Source: JAKLFA01 sp964450385 (GTDB lineage: Bacteria; Omnitrophota; Gorgyraeia; Zapsychrales; JANLHA01). Taken from it: DNA of 64,000 nt. The notes beneath the pieces are model-generated. The model did no database searches, was not told where the DNA came from, and saw only the letters and a list, made by a program, of their open reading frames with translations. The DNA lies in assembly GCA_964450385.1 (NCBI GenBank), contig CAYVEC010000008.1, forward strand, positions 6,754 through 70,753, in the 5' to 3' direction. Shown one piece after another: positions 8,641 through 15,620 of the stretch. A program made the translations under genes and the position numbers. Position 1 is the first letter of the stretch. Every line of letters starts with the position of its first letter.

Positions 8641-9483
8641 ATGGCCTTAAAACGGATCGGATATTTGCTCGGATTCCTCGTGGTCTGGCAGTGCGCTCAG
8701 ACAGGCCCGCTTTATGCACAGGTCTTGGTTCAAGAAGGCAAGATCAAAGAAGCCCTAATGCCCGGGCAAAAAAAGGCAGGGGTCATTACGATCCATAACA
8801 CATCGAATGAGCCAATCGATATCCGGTCTTATTTTGAAGATTTTAAATATGAGGAGCCCTTTCGTGGGAAAAAAGAATTCCTTGCCGCCGGAAGCGCCCA
8901 AGACTCATGCAGCGCCTGGATCAAATTTTATCCTCAGAATTTTTCCCTGGCCCCGTTCGCAAAAGAGGAGATCAACTACACGATCAGCTTTCCAGATGAT
9001 GCTCAGGGCGGGTATTACTGTGTTCTCTTTTTTGAGAAGTCATTGGGGACGATCCGGCCAGCCGGCAATGATCCAGCGGATGTATCTCAGCCCGGCGTCT
9101 CGGTGGTGGCTCGGGTCGGCACTCTTTTTTTTCTTGAGTCCTCAGCCCGAAAAAAAACAATCCAGGTGGATGACCTTAGATTTGAGCAATCGACATTGAC
9201 GGGCTCCGTTACAAACACCGGTGATGTCACGCTTGTCATTAAGCCGATCTATTATTTAATCAGCACGAATGGCGTTCCGAGTGACCGTGGAGAACGCGAG
9301 AAGATATACCTTCCGGCCGGAGAGACCACTAAATTTGATGTCCCGATGTCGGATCAATTAGCAGAGGGGCGGCACGATCTTGTGATCACCTTTGATCTCG
9401 AAGACGGGATTTCGCATGTCGTTGAAGGAAAGATTAACCGGTCACGTCAAGAAGGATTCTCAATAACGAATATTCGGCAATAG
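8641..9483 (+). CDS. Ig-like periplasmic chaperone (PapD/DUF916-like, putative)
   Basis: The protein has 280 residues. I chose the ATG at 8641, which gives a signal peptide (1-26, ending PLYAQ). Domain 1 (about 27-165) carries the pattern of PapD-like and DUF916 domains: MPGQKKAGVITIHNTSNEPIDI, then WIKFYPQNFSLAPFAKEEI, then PDDAQGGYYCVLFF. A second beta domain covers about 175-265 and contains NTGDVTL, as in late chaperone domains. In chaperone-usher systems such proteins cap subunits in the periplasm. The neighbours (a pilin-like subunit before, an outer-membrane barrel after) support that role. The family assignment rests on pattern only. Confidence 0.6.
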   Translation: MALKRIGYLLGFLVVWQCAQTGPLYAQVLVQEGKIKEALMPGQKKAGVITIHNTSNEPIDIRSYFEDFKYEEPFRGKKEFLAAGSAQDSCSAWIKFYPQNFSLAPFAKEEINYTISFPDDAQGGYYCVLFFEKSLGTIRPAGNDPADVSQPGVSVVARVGTLFFLESSARKKTIQVDDLRFEQSTLTGSVTNTGDVTLVIKPIYYLISTNGVPSDRGEREKIYLPAGETTKFDVPMSDQLAEGRHDLVITFDLEDGISHVVEGKINRSRQEGFSITNIRQ

Positions 9484-9520
9484 CTGGACCGGGAGTGATG
9501 GGCAACTACAACTGGAAACA

Positions 9521-12409
9521 ATGAACGCGCGATCAATTATTGTTATTGGAATCATGTGTCTTGTCGCCACTGTGAGTGATCTCCCGGGAGGCACGCAAGA
9601 GGCCTGTGCCCAGTACACGAATATCTTTCATTCGTATATGACCCAGGGGAAAGAGGCCCTCGAAGAAGGCCGCTACCAGGATGCACTGCTCTTTTTTGAG
9701 ACTGCGCAGATCGTTAGCCCCGGAGACGCTGAGCTCAATCAGTATCTAAATCTTGTCAAGCGTCACATTGAGGATCGGATTCAGGGCGCTCCGATCCAAC
9801 CCGCAAAGAGTCGAAGCGTTCCCGCTGATGTCCCAGCTGCCACGTCGTATAAAGAAGCAGCCCGTGTTTCGGCCAGCGCGGATCCCCGTCCGGCACTTGG
9901 GTCGAGACCGAAACCCGCGATCACGCGTGTGTCTCCTGAACCGGATGTGACAACACCTATCCTTGATCTGCCGCCGCAGGATCAGACCCCGGTTGCCGCC
10001 ACCCCGAATGTCGCGCTCCCATACCAAAAAAATTTTAAAACGATCGCTCTTGACCTCGACGCGACACTCTGGGCATCACAGCCCAATACCCTTCTTGAGA
10101 TCCCGTTAAATACAAAAGTCCTTGTCCGGTCGACTGCGACCATTGAACGGTATCTGGTGATCATCCCGGACCAGATCGCGGTGGAACGGGTGAGCCATAG
10201 CGAGATTATCCTGACACCGCTCAAGCGCGGCCAGACATTTTTTCACCTCTGGGACAGCAATGACCAGCGCTGGACATTCAATATCGCGAACGTCCTGCCG
10301 CTGTCCGAGCAGAACATCTTCGACGTTAGCGAACCTCAGCGCCAGACGTCCTTTGACAATTTCAAAATCACCTATGACACCTCCTGGAACTCGTTTTATA
10401 CCGGGCCTAGTAAAAGCGATGTCGACAGGGACTCGATGCTGTTTCGAAATACATTCGGCATCTATGGGCCGACACCCTATGGCCGCGTTGACGGAAGCAT
10501 CACGTATAGTCGAACCGATATCGAACCCACGAAGGCCAAGGATTATACGGCAGGGATCACCGAGGGATATATCGGCCCACTGAAGGATTTTTCGCTCAGG
10601 ATCTTCGATGCGCAGAGGGAGCTCTCGCCGCTTACGTTGCCGGGCCAGGTCTTTCGCGGGGCCCTCTATGAAGATAGTTTCGGGGATGGCACGTTTGACC
10701 TGACCCTATTGCGCGGCCAGGCGCGTCTTACGTATGGCCCGATCGCCCCAGGGCTGAGTCTGAGCGATGACACCTATGTCGAGGGCGGACGAATTCAATA
10801 TAATCTCCCGGAGAGCAAAGATCTCGTTGCGGTGAACTATGCACATTCTTGGGGCGACGATCGATCTAGCGAGGCCAAGGACAAGGCCTATTCTGCGGAA
10901 TACGAGAAACAACTGGGCGAGTATACCCGGTTTTTTTCTGAGGTCGCCCATGACGAGGATGAGACCGCGTATCGATTGCGAACCAAATATCAAGAAGGCC
11001 GGGACCGTTTTGAGCTCCGTTTTCGTGATATCCCGGCGGAATACGGCACCGCCATGGGAACACCGATCAATCAAGGGGAAATCGGCACCGAGATGTCGTG
11101 GGGCACGGATTGGCACGCCTTTCAACTCTCCTCATATTTAGATGTGTACCGTGACCACAGCCTGGAGAATCCGGAAGATCCCGATGCCTTGAACACCGAC
11201 TTCTCATTGTCTGCCTATCGCCCTCTGCCGGGGAAAGCGGCATGGCGGACCGACGCCTATTTTTATCACACGCCCGGGCTTATCTCTGATGAGATTGATT
11301 ATCGATTGAGCTCAACCCTTTCAAAGAATTTCTCCATATTTGGGAAAAACCTGTATAACTATCTGACGGGCAGTGTCCATCAAAAACGTTCCGACTCCAA
11401 TCCCCAGACGGATTATGACCGAAACAGTGTGACCCTGGGGATGAATTATCCGCTAACAAAGAAACTCCGTCTCTTCATGAATTATGACCTCTACTGGATC
11501 ACCGATCGGGGAGGGGACAATAGTGAGAGCCATCCTGAGGCCCTGACCACAAATCTGATCTACAGTCACTCGTTTAACGAGGAGTGGCGCCTCGAGTCGA
11601 GCATCTCGTATCGCGATGAGGAACGGACCGAAGGCAGCAAAACCTTTTTAGCCGGCGAGGACAGCCTGAGTACCGGTCTGAATCTCTCCTATTTCCCGAC
11701 ACCTGACTTAAGCATCTATCTGGATGGCCGGGTGCGCGACGTTTGGACGGAAAAAAATACACAGGATGCTTATACTGAATGCGATGTCCGTTTTGGGGTC
11801 CGGTCAACCTGGGATACGGGACTGTCCTGGAATCCGCAGGGAATTGTAAATGGCTATGTCTTTAAGGACGTTAACATGAACGGCCAGCGTGATGCAGACG
11901 AACCCGGCATCGGAGGCGTTACGGTCCGGATCGGTGAGACCTCGGCCTTGACAGACCGGACCGGATGGTATTATGCCGATGTGCGCGCCGCCTCGGTCTT
12001 GATCACCCCTGATGTCCAGACGATCCCAACGGGATATATCTTTAAAGAGACGAGCGGGGCGCGCTATACCATCGGTCATGGATCCGCGATCACCCATGAT
12101 ATCGCCTTGACATCAAACTCAGGGATCTTCGGCGTGGCCTTCGTTGATGCGAATGGCAACGGCACACCCGAGGCGGATGAACAAAAGCTCCGTTCGGTTC
12201 GCGTCCTGGTGAATCGTGAGTTTGAATACGTCACGGATTCTCGCGGCGCGTATTTTGTCACGGATCTGAAGGCAGGTCAGCATGATCTTGCGATTGATTT
12301 AGGATCGATCCCGATGGAATTTCTTCCAACCATTCCGCTCACGGCAACCATCACGATCGATGAAGGTACAACCTACATCTTTAACATCCCTGTCCAGCCG
12401 AAGAAATAA
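9521..12409 (+). CDS. Usher-like outer-membrane protein: TPR, secretin-N-like, beta-barrel, SdrD-B
   Basis: The protein has 962 residues. In order: a signal peptide (1-31); a TPR hairpin (about 38-85, GKEALEEGRYQDALLFFETA); a Pro/Ala-rich linker (90-170); a domain at about 175-260 resembling the N-terminal pilus/secretin domain (T2SS-T3SS pil_N: vLVRSTATIERYLVIIPDQI then GQTFFHLWD); and a long region (275-775) of alternating Tyr/Phe-rich amphipathic strands typical of an outer-membrane barrel. Two SdrD-B-like beta domains end it (777-865 with VFKDVNMNGQRDADEPG; 867-955 with FVDANGNGTPEADEQ). It occupies the usher position after the chaperone-like gene but is not a canonical FimD/PapC usher. 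Its role as the outer-membrane assembly platform is inferred. Confidence 0.6.
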   Translation: MNARSIIVIGIMCLVATVSDLPGGTQEACAQYTNIFHSYMTQGKEALEEGRYQDALLFFETAQIVSPGDAELNQYLNLVKRHIEDRIQGAPIQPAKSRSVPADVPAATSYKEAARVSASADPRPALGSRPKPAITRVSPEPDVTTPILDLPPQDQTPVAATPNVALPYQKNFKTIALDLDATLWASQPNTLLEIPLNTKVLVRSTATIERYLVIIPDQIAVERVSHSEIILTPLKRGQTFFHLWDSNDQRWTFNIANVLPLSEQNIFDVSEPQRQTSFDNFKITYDTSWNSFYTGPSKSDVDRDSMLFRNTFGIYGPTPYGRVDGSITYSRTDIEPTKAKDYTAGITEGYIGPLKDFSLRIFDAQRELSPLTLPGQVFRGALYEDSFGDGTFDLTLLRGQARLTYGPIAPGLSLSDDTYVEGGRIQYNLPESKDLVAVNYAHSWGDDRSSEAKDKAYSAEYEKQLGEYTRFFSEVAHDEDETAYRLRTKYQEGRDRFELRFRDIPAEYGTAMGTPINQGEIGTEMSWGTDWHAFQLSSYLDVYRDHSLENPEDPDALNTDFSLSAYRPLPGKAAWRTDAYFYHTPGLISDEIDYRLSSTLSKNFSIFGKNLYNYLTGSVHQKRSDSNPQTDYDRNSVTLGMNYPLTKKLRLFMNYDLYWITDRGGDNSESHPEALTTNLIYSHSFNEEWRLESSISYRDEERTEGSKTFLAGEDSLSTGLNLSYFPTPDLSIYLDGRVRDVWTEKNTQDAYTECDVRFGVRSTWDTGLSWNPQGIVNGYVFKDVNMNGQRDADEPGIGGVTVRIGETSALTDRTGWYYADVRAASVLITPDVQTIPTGYIFKETSGARYTIGHGSAITHDIALTSNSGIFGVAFVDANGNGTPEADEQKLRSVRVLVNREFEYVTDSRGAYFVTDLKAGQHDLAIDLGSIPMEFLPTIPLTATITIDEGTTYIFNIPVQPKK

Positions 12410-12412
12410 CCC

Positions 12413-12652
12413 CTAATCGGCCACAACGGTTTGCAAGACCACTGCCCGACCATCACGGATGGCGCGTGATTCCTGCATCCTGAGCGGCGAAGCCGCAGTG
12501 TTGTCAGCCAGATCCATCTCGTGTGGGAAATAGTTTAAGCCGAGAAGACGAGGGATCCTGACCGAGACAGTGAAGTTCTGGGTGTCCGCGAGTGCCAGTG
12601 GTGCGACGACTAGGGTGAAAAGGGCGATCAGAAAAAGAATCTTTCTAATCAT
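12413..12652 (-). CDS. Small secreted subunit-like protein under c-di-GMP riboswitch
   Basis: The protein has 79 residues with a signal peptide (1-22, ending LALAD). The mature N-terminus TQNFTVSVRIPRLLGL is similar in style to the mature start of the pilin-like subunit encoded at 7924 (FPIAVSIPAATAVTF). It is too short to be a full pilin, so it may be a capping, regulatory or degenerate subunit. AAAGGAG lies 5 bases before the ATG at 12652. It is read toward the fibre-like operon, with only 3 bases between the two stop codons, and is preceded by a terminator and a c-di-GMP-I riboswitch. Confidence 0.65.
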   Translation of the reverse strand: MIRKILFLIALFTLVVAPLALADTQNFTVSVRIPRLLGLNYFPHEMDLADNTAASPLRMQESRAIRDGRAVVLQTVVAD

Positions 12653-12678
12653 GTTGGCTCCTTTCCGAGCCCATCATG

Positions 12679-12709
12679 AAAAAACCCTTCGACATTTGAA
12701 GGGTTTTTT
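12679..12709. terminator. Symmetric intrinsic terminator (riboswitch expression platform)
   Basis: Arms 12679-12690 and 12698-12709 pair perfectly, including A6/T6 flanks around ACCCTTC/GAAGGGT, with a 7-base loop. On the - strand it lies between the c-di-GMP riboswitch and the small secreted gene. Because it is symmetric, it can also end transcripts arriving on the + strand from the fibre-like operon. Confidence 0.85.
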
Positions 12710-12739
12710 CGTTAACGGAACTCTCGTTTAGATCGAGTT

Positions 12740-12828
12740 ACGGTAGCCTGACGACCATATCCCCACATGGCTAAGGACTTAGGTTCACGGCTTTGTGCCC
12801 TACTCTTTCGAGTAGTTTACCTTTCAAA
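12740..12828 (-). promoter_or_regulatory. Cyclic di-GMP-I (GEMM-I) riboswitch
   Basis: Read on the - strand, the aptamer hallmarks occur in order: GGTAAAC; a 6-bp stem CTACTC-GAAA-GAGTAG with a GAAA tetraloop; GGGCACAAAGCC; then CCTAAG and TATGG, which together form the 11-nucleotide tetraloop receptor; and the closing segment CAGGCTACCG. This is the GEMM-I arrangement in which the GAAA loop docks on the receptor and c-di-GMP binds at the three-way junction. A symmetric terminator follows at 12679-12709, then the gene at 12652. Whether the ligand turns the gene on or off cannot be read with certainty. Confidence 0.9.
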
Positions 12829-12839
12829 TTGTCACTTAA

Positions 12840-12869
12840 AGTATAACATCCTGTTTTCGAGCAATGCAA
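12840..12869 (-). promoter_or_regulatory. Extended -10 promoter of the riboswitch transcript
   Basis: On the - strand TGTTATACT (extended -10; TATACT opposite 12840-12845) is preceded by TTGCAT opposite 12864-12869 at 18 bases. The predicted start (about 12833) lies just before the aptamer, which fits. Confidence 0.55.
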
Positions 12870-12946
12870 ACCAGGTGGGCCGGGAAATCGAATTTTTATC
12901 AGGTGTTAAAAAATCCAATTTTAGTGTAAAGCATTGATGTATATTG

Positions 12947-12955
12947 TGTTATAGT
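12947..12955 (+). promoter_or_regulatory. Possible extended -10 element before the DUF368 gene
   Basis: TGTTATAGT matches the extended -10 form TGn-TATAnT, 56 bases before the ATG at 13011. I see no good -35. The rest of the 358-base gap 12653-13010 is taken by the terminator, the riboswitch and its promoter; 12870-12946 holds only AT-rich sequence without a further recognisable element. Confidence 0.35.
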
Positions 12956-13010
12956 AATGCGGATTTAAAAGGAGAAAACGCTTTCTTTTTTTAACAAAAA
13001 AAGGTGGTAT

Positions 13011-13919
13011 ATGCGGCACAAGACTCTTTCGCATTATGTTATTTTATTCGGCAAGGGTTTCTGTATGGGCATCGCGGATGTGATCCCGGGCGTCTCAGGA
13101 GGCACGATCGCCTTCATGGTCGGCATTTATGAAGAACTGATCAATGGAATCCATGCGTTCAACATCACATTTCTTAAAACCATCCTGCGCGGGGATATCT
13201 GCGGGGCCTTCGGTCTCATCCCCTGGCGATTCCTGTTTGCGGTGTTTGGTGGCATCCTTACCGCGATTTTTAGTCTGTCGCATCTCATGAAATGGCTGCT
13301 TCAGAACCATCCGGTTCCTGTGAACGCCTTCTTTTTTGGACTGGTTGCTGCGACAGTCGTGATCATCGCACGATCGATCCGCCGGCCGGATTTTGCTCAG
13401 CTTGCTGTTGGGATCATCGCCGCATGGATCATGTATATGATCGTGGGGTTATTGCCGATCGAGACGCCAACGAACCTGGCGTTTCTCTTTTTCTGCGGGA
13501 TCATCGCAATCTGTGCGATGATCCTTCCGGGGATATCAGGCGCCTTTATCCTGCTTATCCTTGGAAAATATGATTACATCATTACGGCCGTGGCGGATCG
13601 TAATTTTATAATTTTATTTGTTGTGGCCGCCGGATGCGCGGTGGGTTTGTTGTCGTTCATCCGTGCTCTCAAATGGCTGTTCCTGCGGTACCATGATTTG
13701 ACCCTGGCCGTCCTGAGCGGTCTCGTCTTGGGCTCCTTGCGGCGGATCTGGCCATGGAAGGCAGCACTCCGATCGGAGTTGCCCATCGGAGACATGGTTT
13801 CCGTTGAACAGATCAATATCCTGCCCCAGGCCCTCGACACCGAGGTGACGACCGCGCTCGGCCTTATCGTGCTCGGGATCATAGTGAGCATGGTCCTATC
13901 AAAGCTCGATCAATCGTAA
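13011..13919 (+). CDS. popT: DUF368 polyprenyl-phosphate translocase
   Basis: This is a polytopic membrane protein of 302 residues with about eight to nine hydrophobic segments. The family signature GMGIADVIPGVSGGT at about residues 18-31 and its internal echo GIIAICAMILPGISGAF at about 163-179 identify DUF368. This family is known to recycle undecaprenyl phosphate across the inner membrane (PopT) for peptidoglycan and polysaccharide synthesis. The two inverted PG-x-SG repeats are both intact. AGGTGG precedes the ATG. It stands alone: it is divergent from the riboswitch transcript and convergent with the nucleoside phosphorylase gene. The cell's exopolysaccharide locus at the right edge would depend on the same lipid carrier. 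Confidence 0.88.
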   Translation: MRHKTLSHYVILFGKGFCMGIADVIPGVSGGTIAFMVGIYEELINGIHAFNITFLKTILRGDICGAFGLIPWRFLFAVFGGILTAIFSLSHLMKWLLQNHPVPVNAFFFGLVAATVVIIARSIRRPDFAQLAVGIIAAWIMYMIVGLLPIETPTNLAFLFFCGIIAICAMILPGISGAFILLILGKYDYIITAVADRNFIILFVVAAGCAVGLLSFIRALKWLFLRYHDLTLAVLSGLVLGSLRRIWPWKAALRSELPIGDMVSVEQINILPQALDTEVTTALGLIVLGIIVSMVLSKLDQS

Positions 13920-13924
13920 CCCTG

Positions 13925-14608
13925 CTACACCAGGGATCGGATCACATCAACGGCGTTTCGCTGGGCGTCGAAAACTTTTTCAGACGACTGCTGCGGCATC
14001 TCATAAGGATTGTCGATGCCGATCCGGTCTGTGACATAGAGCACGGCAAGGATCGGACGGCCGATATGCGTCGCGGCCTGAATCACAGCCGCGCTCTCGA
14101 GGTCCACGACATCAACCTCGAGGGCCTGAAAACGGTCGATCAAGGTGGGCTCTAAAAGGATTGAATTCACCGATGCGGCGGTCACGGTCGGCAACTTCCG
14201 GTCGGCCAACTCTTCACGAAGCAAATCTGCGGTTGGCACAGGCCCGCCCACCGGGGGTCGGCCTGTTAAGATCTGGCTGAACGATCCTATGTCATACGAC
14301 TTCCCGACCAGGACAAGGGAACCGACCCCGAGACCCGAGGAGGGGAGACACCCGCAGCTGCCGATAAAAACAATCTGGCGGCACGGGGAATCTTGGAGTA
14401 GTAACACCGCATCTCCCGCGAAGCATTCACCCATGCGAGTCTCAATAAGGGTTAAACCATGAGCGCTACCCGCTCGGTAGGGGAAACCCTTGCTAAGCTC
14501 GGTGAGCCCTAGACCCTCGAGAACGGATCGGTGCAGAAACGGCATGAGCACACATGTTCGTTCAAAATTTTTCACCGAGCATCCAAAAACACGATCATTC
14601 GGTATCAT
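13925..14608 (-). CDS. Nucleoside phosphorylase-family protein
   Basis: The protein has 227 residues. The ATG at 14608 is chosen because AAAGGGA lies 8 bases upstream; a TTG at 14629 is in frame but lies before it. The fold markers of the PNP/UDP phosphorylase superfamily are visible: FIGSCGCLPSSGLGVGSLVLV in the middle, and VDVVDLESAAVIQAA near the C-terminus, whose DLESAA corresponds to the purine/ribose-binding ME(S/T)A region. The substrate cannot be told; purine nucleosides, methylthioadenosine/SAH or futalosine are all possible. It is convergent with the DUF368 gene (5-base gap) and divergent from the aldo/keto reductase. Confidence 0.75.
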   Translation of the reverse strand: MIPNDRVFGCSVKNFERTCVLMPFLHRSVLEGLGLTELSKGFPYRAGSAHGLTLIETRMGECFAGDAVLLLQDSPCRQIVFIGSCGCLPSSGLGVGSLVLVGKSYDIGSFSQILTGRPPVGGPVPTADLLREELADRKLPTVTAASVNSILLEPTLIDRFQALEVDVVDLESAAVIQAATHIGRPILAVLYVTDRIGIDNPYEMPQQSSEKVFDAQRNAVDVIRSLV

Positions 14609-14638
14609 ATGATTTGTCCCTTTGTTCAATCAAAATTT

Positions 14639-14656
14639 ATGTTAGAATTATAACAT
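14639..14656. promoter_or_regulatory. Inverted repeat and - strand extended -10 in a divergent spacer
   Basis: ATGTTA-GAATTA-TAACAT is a perfect 6-bp inverted repeat. It overlaps TGTTATAAT read on the - strand (TATAAT opposite 14647-14652), a good extended -10 for the nucleoside phosphorylase gene that starts 39 bases further on. The repeat could be an operator acting on both divergent genes. Confidence 0.4.
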
Positions 14657-14684
14657 TTCCGACGCCGAAACGTAAGGAGGAATC

Positions 14685-15620
14685 GTGGAATACCGAAATC
14701 TACACCCGGCCTTGCCGCAGGTCTCTGCCTTGGGCCTCGGCACATGGCCCTTTAGCGGGGATGCGACGTGGGGGAGTACGGATGAGGCGTCGTGCGTCGG
14801 CGTCATCGACTGTGCCCTCGAGCACGGCATCAATCTTATCGACACGGCTCCGATCTACGGCATCGGCCGCGCCGAGCAGGTCGTGGGTCAGGCCTTACGT
14901 CACCATGACCGGTCCCGCGTCTACGTCGCGACAAAATGCGGACTCCGAAAAAACGGCAACCGGATCACCGTTGACCTTTCCCCTGAATTCATTGATGAAG
15001 AAATCGATCGCTCGCGGCGTTTTCTAAATACTGATTATATCGACCTCTATCAATGCCACTGGCCTGACCCAACGACCCCTGTGCGAGCGACCGTTGACAA
15101 GCTCATGGACCTCGTTCGGTCCGGCACGATCCGGGCCTTTGGGGTATCGAATTTCTCAAAGGCTGAACTGAATGAGATCGCGGACCTTGGTCCGGTTGCA
15201 TCACTCCAGTCGCAGCTTTCGCTCCTGGACCGCGGCGTTCAGGAGAAGGGGATCCTCAGTGCGTGCCACGACCGCGGGATCGGATTTCTTGCCTACGGAC
15301 CGCTCGCCGGCGGGATCCTATCCGGAAAATATCGAACACCTCCGGCGTTGTCAAAGGCCGATGTCCGGCAGTTTTTTTACAAACACTATCAAGGCCGGAA
15401 CTTCGATCAGGCCCAGGCCCTGGTTGCCCGCCTGTCCGCCATGGGGCATCCGCTTCATCAGACCGCGATCAACTGGGTGCGTCAGCAGCCAGGGGTGACA
15501 TCTGTCCTCATCGGGGCCCGGACCACGGATCAGCTGCTCGCGAACATCGCAGCCTTCGATTGGACACTCTCCGAAACCGAGATGAGCCAGATCGGTCAGG
15601 CGCTTAACGTCACCCCATGA
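14685..15620 (+). CDS. Aldo/keto reductase
   Basis: This is a 311-residue NADP-dependent oxidoreductase of the aldo/keto reductase superfamily. The start is the GTG at 14685, with AAGGAGG just upstream. The catalytic tetrad is complete: Asp53 (LIDTAPIYG), Tyr58, Lys84 (VATKCG) and His125 (YQCHWPDP). The C-terminal cofactor segment VTSVLIGARTTDQL is typical of the family. The substrate is unknown. The stop overlaps the start of the SPL-like gene by 4 bases (ATGA), so the two are co-translated; a linked function is possible but not demonstrated. Confidence 0.9.
   Translation: MEYRNLHPALPQVSALGLGTWPFSGDATWGSTDEASCVGVIDCALEHGINLIDTAPIYGIGRAEQVVGQALRHHDRSRVYVATKCGLRKNGNRITVDLSPEFIDEEIDRSRRFLNTDYIDLYQCHWPDPTTPVRATVDKLMDLVRSGTIRAFGVSNFSKAELNEIADLGPVASLQSQLSLLDRGVQEKGILSACHDRGIGFLAYGPLAGGILSGKYRTPPALSKADVRQFFYKHYQGRNFDQAQALVARLSAMGHPLHQTAINWVRQQPGVTSVLIGARTTDQLLANIAAFDWTLSETEMSQIGQALNVTP

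Noticed and set aside
14622..14654. Sigma-70 promoter TTGTTC/TATAAC for the aldo/keto reductase
   Set aside because: The spacer would be 21 bases, too long for a normal promoter.
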